This document shows positions 27,637 through 36,859 of a stretch of 64,000 nt of DNA, piece by piece. The notes beneath the pieces are model-generated. The model searched no databases. It saw only the letters and a list, made by a program, of their open reading frames with translations, and was not told the DNA's origin. The stretch is from Barnesiella propionica (GTDB lineage Bacteria; Bacteroidota; Bacteroidia; Bacteroidales; Barnesiellaceae): contig NZ_JAOQJK010000001.1 of assembly GCF_025567045.1 (NCBI RefSeq), positions 447,498 to 511,497 on the forward strand. The letters are read 5' to 3'. A program made the translations under genes and the position numbers. How positions within the stretch are numbered: the stretch's first letter is position 1; the number at the start of each line of letters is the position of its first letter.

Positions 27637-28383
27637 TTATTTTTTCTTTCCCTGATTTGCGACTGCTTCCATCAATTTTTTTATTTCTTCCGGATCACCA
27701 AGAAAATAATCTTTGGTAAGATTAAGGTCATCGTCAAATTCAAATACGTATGGAATGGCTGTGGGAAGATTGAAATTCACTATATCTTTATCTGAAATAT
27801 TTTTAAGATGTTTAATAATTCCTCTGAGGCTGTTACCGTGAGCGACTACCAATATATCGTCCGCTGTTTTCAGGTTCGGAAAAATGATACATTTCCAGTA
27901 AGGCATTATCCGGTCGATGGTATCTTTCAATGACTCGGTGCGGGGAAGTTCGTTATCGGGAACTTCTTTATACCGTATGTCCTTTGCCGGATTTCTTGGA
28001 TCATCTTCGGTCAGTGCTTCCGGGGCTATATCAAAACTTCTCCTCCATTGTAAAACTTGTTCATCGCCGTAGCGGGCTGCTGTTTCACTTTTGTTCAGTC
28101 CCTGCAGGGTACCGTAATGTTTTTCGTTCAGTCTCCAGCTTTTTTCTATAGGTATCCAGTCTTCGTTCAGCTCATCCAGAACGCAATTCATGGTTTTTAC
28201 CGCTCTTTTCAGGTATGAAGTATATGCTTTCTGGAATGCAAATCCTTTTTCTTTTAATATTTTTCCTGCTTTGCTGGCTTCTTCCACGCCTTTTTCAGTA
28301 AGATCTACATCGGTCCATCCGGTAAACCGGTTTTCTTTATTCCATTCACTTTCTCCGTGCCGGAGCAATACGATTCTTTTCAT
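27637..28383 (-). CDS. gpmA: 2,3-bisphosphoglycerate-dependent phosphoglycerate mutase
   Basis: This 248-residue glycolytic enzyme interconverts 3- and 2-phosphoglycerate. The phosphohistidine motif [10 protein letters not shown] has the catalytic His9, with [15 protein letters not shown] next. The proton-donor Glu region is [19 protein letters not shown], and the second His lies in [11 protein letters not shown]. The length is normal for dPGM. RBS-like GGAGAT lies directly upstream of the start. It is a single-gene unit with a terminator downstream. The 311 bp before the next gene are AT-rich and show nothing else I can name. Confidence 0.96.
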   Translation of the reverse strand: MKRIVLLRHGESEWNKENRFTGWTDVDLTEKGVEEASKAGKILKEKGFAFQKAYTSYLKRAVKTMNCVLDELNEDWIPIEKSWRLNEKHYGTLQGLNKSETAARYGDEQVLQWRRSFDIAPEALTEDDPRNPAKDIRYKEVPDNELPRTESLKDTIDRIMPYWKCIIFPNLKTADDILVVAHGNSLRGIIKHLKNISDKDIVNFNLPTAIPYVFEFDDDLNLTKDYFLGDPEEIKKLMEAVANQGKKK

Positions 28384-28694
28384 ATGATAATCTCCTATAT
28401 GTTTTTATTCGGCTTTGTTATGTGATTCGCTTTTATGAAAATACGAATTTCCGATTTTAATTTTAAAATATCAATCATTAAAAACAGGTATTATTCGGTA
28501 TTACCTATTATTTGACATATAAATGATAACGTATGAACTTTTTTATAGTTCTGTTTTTCGGTCAGGTTATGATTCTAACATTTATTTTGTGAGGCAGTCA
28601 TAAGGTTTGTTTAGAATGAATATAAAATTTTCAGCAACTATAAAAAAGAAACGAGTGTTATTCTTTATATATCATATAAGATAAATAACGGATT

Positions 28695-29045
28695 ATGGAG
28701 AAAAAAGAGCTGTTGACTACAGAAGCGGGACGACCTATTGGTGATAATCAGAATGTGGAGATCGCCGATAAGTCTATTGTACCCGGTGTGAGATTTTCTC
28801 CCGGCCGTACGTTACAGGGATGCCTGTTTATTTATTCCGGAGCCCAAGGACGTCTTATGGATAATATGACAAATGAGCTCTTACAAGTTCCTGAATTTGT
28901 CAGGATACGTGTTTTTTGCCCGTTTTTATCAGGCTGATAGGAAATGTAGTATGAGAATTGCCGATCTCCTGGATATTCGAAAGAATGCCCGATAACGGAG
29001 GTTAAGAAGCAGAAAGAGGATGATATGCGCATGGAATCCAAATAA
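28695..29045 (+). pseudogene. Catalase pseudogene with large internal deletion
   Basis: An 80-codon ORF fuses pieces of a monofunctional haem catalase. Codons 1-20 (TTEAGRPIGDNQN) match the catalase N-terminus. Codons 27-51 (IVPGVRFSPGRTLQGCLFIY) match the conserved segment near residue 320-340 (VPGIxFSPDxxLQGRLFxY), but the haem-ligand region is altered (GCLFIYSGAQ instead of GRLFSYxDAH). Then RLMDNMTNELLQVPEFVRIR resembles the catalase C-terminal helices. More than 300 codons are missing, and further stops interrupt the tail up to about 29045 (ending MRMESK). It cannot make an active enzyme. Confidence 0.8.
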
Positions 29046-29074
29046 AAGTAAATATAAATTTAAAATTGTAAGGT

Positions 29075-29326
29075 ATGAGTTTTTTTTGGTATATTGTAAT
29101 AGGTCTTATCGCCGGTTATCTGGCTGGTAAGATAATGAGAGGGGGCGGATTCGGCCTCGTTGTGAATCTGATAGTAGGTATTATAGGGGGTGTCCTCGGT
29201 GGCTGGGTATTCGGTCTTTTAGGTATTGCTACTACGGGTATAGTTGGAGGATTGATAACCTCGGTAATCGGTGCAGTCTTGTTATTGTGGATTGTTTCCC
29301 TGTTTTCTAAACCTAAAAATGGCTGA
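29075..29326 (+). CDS. GlsB/YeaQ/YmgE family stress-response membrane protein
   Basis: This 83-residue protein has three membrane helices and the Gly-rich pattern of the family: YIVIGLIAGYLAGKIMRGGG, then VGIIGGVLGGWVFGLLGI and a third helix IGAVLLLWIVSLF. Family members are induced by stress or stationary phase in several bacteria; the molecular role is unknown. It is directly downstream of the catalase remnant and may once have shared a stress operon with it. It converges on the amylase gene across a terminator. Confidence 0.9.
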   Translation: MSFFWYIVIGLIAGYLAGKIMRGGGFGLVVNLIVGIIGGVLGGWVFGLLGIATTGIVGGLITSVIGAVLLLWIVSLFSKPKNG

Positions 29327-29346
29327 AAACTATTTTATACGAATAT

Positions 29347-29376
29347 AAAAAAAGGGGATATTAATCCCCCTTTTTT
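29347..29376. terminator. Bidirectional terminator between the glsB-like and amylase genes
   Basis: A-rich 5' arm, GGGGA/TCCCC core at 29354-29358 and 29365-29369 with a 6-nt loop, and a T-run after it. It is near-symmetric, so it works on both strands. Confidence 0.75.
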
Positions 29377-29394
29377 ATGTACATACATTTGAAA

Positions 29395-30837
29395 TTATTT
29401 TTTTACCCATACAGATAGTTTCCCGCCCGAAACGGTGAATTTTCCATTACCGTTCTCATCAATAGTGACTTCATCTTTAATGTCTCCGGTTATTTCGTGC
29501 CAGATTTCTCCTTTTCTATTTTTACCCACATTCATTATTTTGTCGCCGTTGTCACCGTTAGACAAGAGAAGCGCGAGGCCGGAACCGGGATGTTCTTCAT
29601 CTCCTGAGCGGACGAAGCCTACTGTATTCGGATGGTCAAAGTAGTCTTGTTGTTCTCCGTGGGCATATTTTTGCCGGGCATCGAGCAATATATCCAGAAT
29701 AAGCCGGTGAGGAGATTTTTTGCCTTTTACTCCGTAATAATCTCCGTAAAAAATACAGGGATAGCCATTTTTCATGAGGAGTATGAGACCGTAGGCGATA
29801 GGTTTGAACCAGTCCTTGATTTGCGATTCCAAAGAGCTTCCCCGTTGAGAATCGTGATTATCGACGAATGTAACAGCCAGGTCGGGATGGTTAGTCACCA
29901 GCGTATCTTTTAGCAGATTCTGTAGATCATAATCTCTGCCTTGCTGTGATGCCGTGTACATATTGTAATGAAGGGGGACATCGAATAAGTCTACTTTATA
30001 CTGAACATGAGACAGATATTCGTTGAGAGAATCGATATCGTTTTTCCAGTATTCTCCGACGGCATAAAAGTCATTGCCCCGGTTATTGCGTACCGCTTCC
30101 AGGAAATGTTTGATAAACTGGTCGTTGATATGTTTAATTGCGTCCAGACGCATACCGTCCAGATTTAGTTCATTAGATACCCATATACCCCATTTTTTCA
30201 TTTCTTCTACAACTTCGGGATGATCGAAATCGATGTCGGCGAACATTAGAAAATCGTAATTCCCGTTTTCATTATCTACTCCTTCACTCCAGGCTTTTCC
30301 TTCACCTATGATTTGATAGATGCCTTTTTTATCATTAGCTTTATTATAGTCGGTACCAGAGAAATGATACCAATGCCATTTAAAATCGGAGTAGGTGTTA
30401 TTCCTGCCGGGAAAATCGAATCCGGTCCATCCTTCTATTTCATAAGGTTCGCTTATCGATTCTTCTCTTTTTTCGGGATCAACTTCTTTGGCCATGAATT
30501 TTTCCGTGTAATCCGCTCCTGCCTTATGGTTCATTACGGCATCCAGATATACGCTTATCTGGTTTTTATGGAGTTCTTCTATCATTTCCTGTAATTCTTG
30601 TTTGTTTCCGTATTTGGTTCTTACGGTTCCTTTCTGGTCGAACTCTCCCAGATCATACAAGTCATACGTTCCGTATCCTTCATCTTCCTGTTTTAATCCT
30701 TTATAAGCCGGTGGAATCCAGACAGCGGTGATTCCTATCTTATGCAGATGTTCTGCATCGTCCTTTAGCTTTTTCCAGAATTTTCCGTCGTTAGGCAGAT
30801 TCCATTCGAAATACTGCATCATTACACCATTTTCCAT
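29395..30837 (-). CDS. Cytoplasmic alpha-amylase (GH13)
   Basis: This 480-residue endo-acting alpha-1,4-glucan hydrolase has no signal peptide (MENGVMMQYFEWNLPNDGKF), so it is intracellular. GH13 conserved regions: DAVMNHKAGADY (region I), LDGMRLDAIKHI with nucleophile Asp232, YAVGEYW with acid/base Glu262, and VDNHDSQ with the third Asp near 329. The architecture (B domain about 105-205, C-terminal beta-domain) follows Bacillus liquefying-type amylases and E. coli AmyA. It probably degrades stored or imported glucans. A decayed oligo-1,6-glucosidase lies just upstream on the other strand, suggesting a former glucan-utilisation cluster. Confidence 0.93.
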   Translation of the reverse strand: MENGVMMQYFEWNLPNDGKFWKKLKDDAEHLHKIGITAVWIPPAYKGLKQEDEGYGTYDLYDLGEFDQKGTVRTKYGNKQELQEMIEELHKNQISVYLDAVMNHKAGADYTEKFMAKEVDPEKREESISEPYEIEGWTGFDFPGRNNTYSDFKWHWYHFSGTDYNKANDKKGIYQIIGEGKAWSEGVDNENGNYDFLMFADIDFDHPEVVEEMKKWGIWVSNELNLDGMRLDAIKHINDQFIKHFLEAVRNNRGNDFYAVGEYWKNDIDSLNEYLSHVQYKVDLFDVPLHYNMYTASQQGRDYDLQNLLKDTLVTNHPDLAVTFVDNHDSQRGSSLESQIKDWFKPIAYGLILLMKNGYPCIFYGDYYGVKGKKSPHRLILDILLDARQKYAHGEQQDYFDHPNTVGFVRSGDEEHPGSGLALLLSNGDNGDKIMNVGKNRKGEIWHEITGDIKDEVTIDENGNGKFTVSGGKLSVWVKK

Positions 30838-31067
30838 AATTTGCCGATTTTTATTTACATGATTAATTATTTTTCCTGTTGTTGTTAGAACACTTGACAG
30901 GATAAAAAGGTAAGTTGAGGAATGCTAAAAAGATGTAATATATTGATTTGTAGATATTAGGATGAAAACATACATGCTGTTTTGCAACCGGGCTTTATGA
31001 TGTGTTTTCTTATTGAAATATTATGGGTACTGTTATAGATGGACAAACTAAAAAATATATATCGGAA

Positions 31068-31440
31068 ATGAATGATGATGAGAAATGACGGAAAGAAGCG
31101 GTAGTTTATAAGATTTATCCGTGAAGTTTTAAAGATAGCAGCGGTGATGGATCGGCGACGGAGAGGGCCTGCGCTTTATTTAGGTAATGAAGACCAACTG
31201 CGAATGGCTGCATGCTATGGAAATGATAAACCGGAATATTATGTTTTATCGGCCAGGATGCTGTCTGCCTTTCTTCTGACTATGAGAGCTTTATTGGTTT
31301 GCCGGAGATGAGATAGAACTCGGTAATATCTTCTTGAAAAGAGAAGAGCTTTTTGGGGATTGTCCTGAATTTTTCGTCGCATACAACAGTTGCCGATACA
31401 GGGAAGAAAATATAGAATGGCAGTATCGTGTATTATAATT
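31068..31440 (+). pseudogene. GH13 oligo-1,6-glucosidase (alpha-glucosidase) pseudogene
   Basis: The frame from the ATG at 31068 reads MNDDEK, stop, RKEAVVYKIYP, stop, SFKDSSGDG. Restoring Trp and Arg at the two TGA codons gives the family N-terminus ([22 protein letters not shown]). After a deletion of several hundred codons, 31186-31290 reads NEDQLR, then GNDKPEYYVLSARMLSAFLL, matching the region around conserved NHDQPR. A frameshift near 31280 then brings YWFAGDEIELGN. Stops, deletion and frameshift make it non-functional. The stretch 31360-31644 has one long protein-like frame with two stops (e.g. SGFESGIHLFLEQSNAG) that I cannot assign; the rest of 30838-31067 shows nothing. Confidence 0.8.
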
Positions 31441-31644
31441 ATGCAGGTATTATTCTCCTTGTGGAGAGAATAAAAATAAAGTTCCATCCATTCGAGGTAT
31501 CACTGTGGATGTCGAGACGATAAAACTTTTTTAAAAAAGTGGCTTTGAGTCCGGGATCCATTTATTTTTGGAACAAAGTAATGCCGGTTTGTGTTTAATA
31601 GGGAAAAAAGAGCGGGTATTCGTTACCCATAAAAATAGAATGAA

Positions 31645-32025
31645 ATGAAACAGATCATATCTTTAGGCCGGATATTTATAGGAATAGCTTATCTGATTTA
31701 CGGTTATCTCCATTTTTCACAGATAGCGGTCGATGCCAATATGGTTCCGTCCGGTATAGGACCGAAAACTTTTTGGGTGATATTTATAGGCATCTGCTGG
31801 TGGGCAGTGGCTTTGAGTTTCTTTACCAATATCCTTACTCGCTTAAGCGGTTTCCTGGCATCCGTGTTACTTATCTTGGTTTTATTCTTTGTCGTATTAC
31901 CCGATTTCGAATCTGTAAGCTCTTGGATATCTATAGCTTCAATCTTTGCTGTTATGGGAGGTTCCTTGCTTGTGGCAATGCAGGGAAACATGTGGCCGAT
32001 TAAAAAAAATAGTAAAACGAAATGA
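31645..32025 (+). CDS. DoxX-like small membrane protein
   Basis: This 126-residue protein has four predicted membrane helices: GRIFIGIAYLIYGYLHF, FWVIFIGICWWAVALSFF, FLASVLLILVLFFVVLP and ISIASIFAVMGGSLLVAM. The N-terminal R-I-F-x-G-I-A pattern and helix spacing fit the DoxX/DoxD superfamily of quinol-linked or stress-related membrane proteins. The function is unknown. Its final TGA overlaps the ATG of the decayed FAD oxidase behind it, so an operon of two genes existed before decay. Confidence 0.75.
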   Translation: MKQIISLGRIFIGIAYLIYGYLHFSQIAVDANMVPSGIGPKTFWVIFIGICWWAVALSFFTNILTRLSGFLASVLLILVLFFVVLPDFESVSSWISIASIFAVMGGSLLVAMQGNMWPIKKNSKTK

Positions 32026-32250
32026 ACGATCCTCTTAGCCGGGATTTGTCTGGCTTCCTCTCGTTCCATCAAATATTTTATTCCGAACTTTATCGGGAAA
32101 TTTATGTACGTGATGCTTCATATTTCAATATGAAGCCCAAAGTGATTGTACGGCCCGAAACAACCGATCGGGTGCACGGTTATTGTCGACAGCCTCCTGT
32201 CACAGAAGGGGAGTGACCTTCAGGGCCGGAGGAACGTTTTTGTGGAGGTA
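32022..32250 (+). pseudogene. FAD-linked oxidase (D-lactate/glycolate oxidase type) N-terminal remnant
   Basis: The 64-codon frame contains REIYVRDASYFNMKPKVIVRP, cut here into RDASYFNMKPKVIVRP and ETTDRVHGYC, which matches the start of FAD_binding_4 proteins (TDASxYRxxPxxVVxPxxxxEV). A frameshift at about 32208 then gives GVTFRAGGTFL, matching the pyrophosphate-binding VTFRGGGTSLSGQ. The rest of the roughly 900-codon gene is absent. From 32250 to 32524 I see no recognisable feature. Confidence 0.7.
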
Positions 32251-32524
32251 AGCTGTTTTATCAGTGTTCTCAAATGTTTCGTAATATCATAGAAAACTTA
32301 TTTGCTTATTGAACAATGATTCCAATAAGATATTTACTTTTACAGAGAGGTATTTGACTCGATGGAAAAACACAGCAGACTAAGTTAGTTTACTCATTTC
32401 TATATCGTTACCCATTGCTCTTTCCCTTTCTTCTAAATATCTATTAATCGATAGATAAATTTAAATCTTCTGCAACCATACGGCTTTATCGTTTTTATAT
32501 TGGCCTGTTGTTATCTAATGGCAA

Positions 32525-34525
32525 TTATTCTCTGGATTTATTAAATTGTTTTTGGGTGATGATACCGTTTTTAATAAGTTCGTAGATTTTTCTTACGCTA
32601 TCTTTGTCGTAATCTTTGTAATTTTCCCCGAACCGTTCCCGAACCTTATCGAGATCGTTCCAGTCTACGAGGCAGGCATGTTTTTTTCGTTTTTCATTTT
32701 TATTGACCGATGTATCAGCCGGAATTTCTTGTAAAGGCCATGTATCCCATTCGTTCGCGAAGAGAGTCGCATTCCAGTGGAGGTGTTCCCCTTTGGCCAA
32801 ATTTATTAATCTTTCTTCTCTCAGTAAGGATAAAAATTCGTTTTCACTGTTCAGACTCCTGATTTTATTGTAGTCCAGTCCTGCCATTTCCAATTTTGTG
32901 TATAAATGCATGGCAGCCGATACGTTTGTCGTTTTCTTGATTTGACTCAGGTTATTCCAGGATATCCTGTCTTTTTCCTCTTTCTTTTGGTTATAATAAT
33001 CATGTATTTTTTTTGCAGCGGCAGTTCTTTCTTCATCGACGATGATATCTTCTGTAAAAATATTTTCATAACAGCCGAAGATATGTATCGTATCGAATAT
33101 CTGGGCGGATGTTTTCATAAATTCATAATCGGGATTGTCATGGACTTTTACCATGATAGGTATGTTCCTGTCTGTTTCTCTGGTTATGAAATGGTTTATG
33201 TCCATAGCTGTTCTTATATTCAGCATATCGTCTCCCAGGCAGATGACCAGATAATTCAATGTATTTATTTTTTTCTTTAATAATTCCCAGAATTCCGTGC
33301 AATGAATATCTGTATTACGGTAAGTGATATTATAGTGTTTGAGACCGGGATATCGGTTGAGAAAACTTCCTTCCTTGCAATCCATTTCTTTATCGATCAC
33401 GGTCGCGTGGAAATCTTTTTTATAAAATTGTCCGAATTCGACCAGGGAACGCAAGACATAATTACCTGTCTCTCCGAATCCCAGTATCATAGTTTCAAAG
33501 CCCGAAAGAGCCATCGCCTTTTCAGTATCTTTTTCAATAAAATTCACGGGAGGATAATGCAGAACCAGTTCTGTTGCGGATAAACGGGAGGGATTGATTA
33601 TATGGACTTCTATATTCTTGTTTTTTATTCTTTTATAAAATATATCGGTTATATAATCGCTATAACTTTTCAGGTATAAAACAACAGTTCCCGAAAAGTT
33701 TTTCATTTGGCCTATCTCCTCCAGTATTTTCAGTGCCGATTGTATATTGTAGTTTTCATCGTCCGACAATAAAAATAAATGAGTATCTCCCTTGATAATA
33801 AGTTTTTCCAGTCCGAGGCTTTTAAAAGTGGATTTGCCCGAGTACTCTTTGTTTATCAGTAAAGCGTCCGTTCTGCATATTCGTTCGAATGCCGTTTCTT
33901 TATTCTGTGAAATAGTTCCGTTGGTTCCGGGTTTAGATGAATTTATTTTATTCGATATTCTTTTATCCAGAAAAACGACAAATCTTTTTTTATCGTTTTT
34001 CAGTAAGTTTTTTCCTAATGTTGCGGATTCTTCGTTGATCCCGAAGAATATATAACTGTTAAGGGGATTCGATATTTTGAGCTTCAGTCTTGATATGAAG
34101 TGTTTTCCGAATAATTGTAGGATTACCATAAAACTTAACAGGAAAGCCGAGAGGTGTATGACAGCGAAGAAGAACATGTATGTTTTATTTTCATGCATGG
34201 CTTCCCGTACCTCCAGCAGGTCGGAATGTAAGAAGAACATGTGGAACGTGGACAGGAAAGAGCGGATAGCTAATGTGGTAAGCGATCCTGAAGTCCCGCC
34301 GTTCATATAACCGATGAAATAAATAACGAGCCCTCCGGCGGCCGTGAGAGGGATCAGTACCCTGTTCCTTAATTTAAGGAACGACTGCCTGTCTTTTATC
34401 AGGAATATACACAACAGGTATATTACCAGAAGAATACATATGGAAGGTATAAAATCTGTTAGAGAAATAGGATAGACTATTTCATGCGTTACGTTGGCAG
34501 TACTGTCGTTCATAATATTATTCAT
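32525..34525 (-). CDS. TrkA-N/RCK-type membrane protein with C-terminal RyR domain (last gene of the TIR-STAND-RyR operon)
   Basis: This 666-residue protein has about four N-terminal membrane helices (near 23-42, 56-74, 85-105 and 118-140). A pair of Rossmann-like NAD-binding domains follows: SYIFFGINEESATLGKNLLK near 176 and GFETMILGFGETGNYVLRSL near 345, in the TrkA-N style. The last 90 residues contain LAKGEHLHWNATLF, then KKHACLVDWNDL and KDYDKDSVRKIYELI, the His-Trp, H-x-CLV and YD landmarks of RyR domains. It overlaps the preceding channel gene by 8 nt. I infer a ligand-gated membrane protein, possibly a channel subunit paired with its neighbour; no clear selectivity filter is seen in this one. 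Confidence 0.75.
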   Translation of the reverse strand: MNNIMNDSTANVTHEIVYPISLTDFIPSICILLVIYLLCIFLIKDRQSFLKLRNRVLIPLTAAGGLVIYFIGYMNGGTSGSLTTLAIRSFLSTFHMFFLHSDLLEVREAMHENKTYMFFFAVIHLSAFLLSFMVILQLFGKHFISRLKLKISNPLNSYIFFGINEESATLGKNLLKNDKKRFVVFLDKRISNKINSSKPGTNGTISQNKETAFERICRTDALLINKEYSGKSTFKSLGLEKLIIKGDTHLFLLSDDENYNIQSALKILEEIGQMKNFSGTVVLYLKSYSDYITDIFYKRIKNKNIEVHIINPSRLSATELVLHYPPVNFIEKDTEKAMALSGFETMILGFGETGNYVLRSLVEFGQFYKKDFHATVIDKEMDCKEGSFLNRYPGLKHYNITYRNTDIHCTEFWELLKKKINTLNYLVICLGDDMLNIRTAMDINHFITRETDRNIPIMVKVHDNPDYEFMKTSAQIFDTIHIFGCYENIFTEDIIVDEERTAAAKKIHDYYNQKKEEKDRISWNNLSQIKKTTNVSAAMHLYTKLEMAGLDYNKIRSLNSENEFLSLLREERLINLAKGEHLHWNATLFANEWDTWPLQEIPADTSVNKNEKRKKHACLVDWNDLDKVRERFGENYKDYDKDSVRKIYELIKNGIITQKQFNKSRE

Positions 34526-36545
34526 AGTTTCTTTTCTCCTTTTCGGTAACTATCACAGGAAGACATACAGATATGCACCGGTCGTATTCCCGGGCGTTTT
34601 TCCCTGTTTTATCCGGTTGTAATGTTTGATAGGGGCGAATGTCGTAATGTTTACGTTTTTTCTTGAATATATTTTTAAGCGATATATCCGCTTTTATTTC
34701 TTTTTGCTCGTCTTCTGTTACGGCGCTGTAACCTATAAGCAGTTCTTCCACATTCCATCGGTTGTGTTCTACTTCGGCCAGCAGTTCTATTTCATGTTCC
34801 GAGAATGTGCGTTCCGGATCAGTCTCCATTATATCTATTCCGAAAGAGTGTAATTTGGTCGGTATGGATTGGGCGTTATAAATATTAGACCATTTTTTCG
34901 CCACTTGCAGTTTATCCCATTCGCATTCTAATTCTTTTTGGGAGGGGAAATGTTCCGGACATTCCGAATGATTGTAGTAATAATCATAGATATAATTTAT
35001 TCTTTTTGCGAATTCCAGATATTTATTTTTTGCTATATAGCAATCGTCCAGCATCCCGAAAGGATATAAATTCTTGTATTTATCCGAATCGGCAGAGGCC
35101 GCAGCTATATCGATGATAGATGAAGATGTCTTTTGATAGACAAGTACCGGTATCTGGTTCTCATAGATACTATCCGGCAAATAGAAACTGCATGCTATAC
35201 TGGCAGGAGGATAATCGAAACAGACCGCTACGGTTACCAGGGCGTCTTTCTCCTGAGCCCAGTTTTTGATATGTTTTTGTAAGACAGGAGATTCTATTTT
35301 GCCTTGTACGAATCGCCATTCTATGTCGATGAAATCCCCCAGGTAATCGAATCCCTCGTTCCGGGGACATTCCGTAAATACGGATGCTATGCCGGTGTCC
35401 ATAAAAAAAGACCGGGCCACATCGAACATATGCCTGTAATGGCTCTTGAATAAGAACATTTCCTGTTCTGCATGCTGGTCTATGAAAGTGATACGGGTCT
35501 TTTTCCCCCGGGCTATGAAATTCGGGAAATGGGCTATATGGGCGGCTTCGGTGGCCAGGGCTATGCCCATTGGTGACATGCCTATAATTATGAGATGAAC
35601 ATATTTCTCGGAATTTTCGGTGATGGGTTCTCTGTCGAGGAGAGGATAGGCCGTATTTCTTTTGTTCCGTTTGTCCGGTATCCATAATTTCTGGGCCCAG
35701 TCTTCATGATAATTAAAAGGAAAAAAGTCTATATGTTTTTTTATTGTGGAGCTCACATCGGCATACTGGAACATGGCAAACGTAGTCTGGAACTCGAACA
35801 GAACGTTGCATTTTAGTTTTCCGCTTTTCCCATCCTGTTTGCAAATGTCCGCGATCAAAGTAAGGCAGTCCATGTTTATGGAGTCATGATCGTATTCGTC
35901 TTTTTCCCCTAACAGGAATACTTCTTTCGCTTGGGTAATGCGGAGCAACTCCAGTTCTTCCCGGGAATCCCTGCGCGCATAAATGAAAGATACCCGTTCT
36001 TCTTCGTTCCCGTTCAGTTCCGAACGCAGTTCCAGCCGGGTTTCTTCTACGTTCCGGCTGGTCTGAAGTACGATATCGCAACCGTTATAATTGTTGTCCT
36101 TGCATAACTGCCGGATGAGGTGGGGAACCATAGGATCAAAGCCTATAATGACGATGTGATTTTTGAAACGGTATCGGATGGTTCCGTTGTTATATCTTCC
36201 TATTCTCCGTTCCATAATGTTGGAGATGGTCGATATTAGCAGCCCGCTCATGAAAATGGAACCCAGCAGGCTGATAATGACGACAAAAGGTTTGCCGCTC
36301 GAATTGATATACAGCTGGTCTCCCGGGTCGATGAAATGACAATATATTTGCCATAACAGGGACGGTTTTCCGTCTTCGCCTTCGATAGAGATGTCTTGTC
36401 CCATTAATGTCCCGAAAAGACCCAGCGACAAGAATATCAGGGCTGTGATCCCCAGCAGGAAGAATATCTGTCGCCACATGCCTCCTGAGATTATCCGGTC
36501 GATTGTACGGGAACTGAAAAATGAATATATATGTCGGTTCTTCAT
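34518..36545 (-). CDS. CASTOR/POLLUX-like RCK ion channel with C-terminal RyR domain
   Basis: This 675-residue protein has TM1 at 24-48 (IFFLLGITALIFLSLGLFG), a re-entrant segment YCHFIDPGDQLYINSSGKPF, and TM2 at 88-110 (FVVIISLLGSIFMSGLLIST). It continues into FKNHIVIIGFDPMVPHLIRQ, the first of two RCK/TrkA-N domains; the second is near VHLIIIGMSPMGIALATEAA. This layout is that of CASTOR/POLLUX-type channels, which in plants conduct ions across the nuclear envelope. The C-terminus (about 580-660) is a RyR domain: LLAEVEHNRWNVEELLIGY, then IRPYQTLQPDK and YDRCISVCLPVI. It is an ion-conducting effector candidate gated by a small ligand. It overlaps the next gene by 8 nt. Confidence 0.78.
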   Translation of the reverse strand: MKNRHIYSFFSSRTIDRIISGGMWRQIFFLLGITALIFLSLGLFGTLMGQDISIEGEDGKPSLLWQIYCHFIDPGDQLYINSSGKPFVVIISLLGSIFMSGLLISTISNIMERRIGRYNNGTIRYRFKNHIVIIGFDPMVPHLIRQLCKDNNYNGCDIVLQTSRNVEETRLELRSELNGNEEERVSFIYARRDSREELELLRITQAKEVFLLGEKDEYDHDSINMDCLTLIADICKQDGKSGKLKCNVLFEFQTTFAMFQYADVSSTIKKHIDFFPFNYHEDWAQKLWIPDKRNKRNTAYPLLDREPITENSEKYVHLIIIGMSPMGIALATEAAHIAHFPNFIARGKKTRITFIDQHAEQEMFLFKSHYRHMFDVARSFFMDTGIASVFTECPRNEGFDYLGDFIDIEWRFVQGKIESPVLQKHIKNWAQEKDALVTVAVCFDYPPASIACSFYLPDSIYENQIPVLVYQKTSSSIIDIAAASADSDKYKNLYPFGMLDDCYIAKNKYLEFAKRINYIYDYYYNHSECPEHFPSQKELECEWDKLQVAKKWSNIYNAQSIPTKLHSFGIDIMETDPERTFSEHEIELLAEVEHNRWNVEELLIGYSAVTEDEQKEIKADISLKNIFKKKRKHYDIRPYQTLQPDKTGKNAREYDRCISVCLPVIVTEKEKRNYE

Positions 36546-36562
36546 ATTATTGTTTTCCGGTG

Positions 36563-36856
36563 TTACCGGTCTTTCTCTATTTTAAAACCGTGTTTCATTA
36601 CGTACTGTAAAGTCGTTGTCGCCGTTTTACGGTCATATTCCCGTTCCGATTCCGGTAATTCTTCATAAGGAACCAGGCAGGGATGGGTTTTTAATTTATC
36701 ATTACGTTCCGGGCCTTTTACCCAGCCTTCAGCTTTGCGGGAGGCTACCCATGTATCGTGCACGTTCTTTGCTATGTCGTCGATAAGTTCTGTCAGCTCT
36801 GGCGGCAAGGGCGTATTTTCGTCCGGTTGTGATACGGTTGTGTGGTTATTATTCAT
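36563..36856 (-). CDS. Stand-alone RyR-domain protein
   Basis: This 97-residue cytoplasmic protein is a single RyR repeat. After a Pro-rich start (NTPLPPELTELIDDIAKNVH) come DTWVASRKAEGWVKGPERND, THPCLVPYEELPESEREYDR and TATTTLQYVMKHGF. These show the family's W-x(n)-GW-x-x-GP, HPCLVPYxxL and E-x-x-YDR-x-T landmarks very clearly. RyR repeats occur in ryanodine receptors and, singly, in many bacteria and phages, where a ligand-binding role is suspected. It lies 3 nt after the exported paralogue gene and 17 nt before the channel gene, so it is part of the operon; it may be a soluble ligand buffer or channel subunit. Confidence 0.9.
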   Translation of the reverse strand: MNNNHTTVSQPDENTPLPPELTELIDDIAKNVHDTWVASRKAEGWVKGPERNDKLKTHPCLVPYEELPESEREYDRKTATTTLQYVMKHGFKIEKDR

Positions 36857-36859
36857 GAA

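Noticed and set aside
35170-35685. 171-codon minus-strand ORF inside the RCK-RyR channel gene
   Set aside because: It is another frame of the same strand within a gene whose RCK and RyR motifs are continuous; the product is Arg/His/Pro-rich and without motif.
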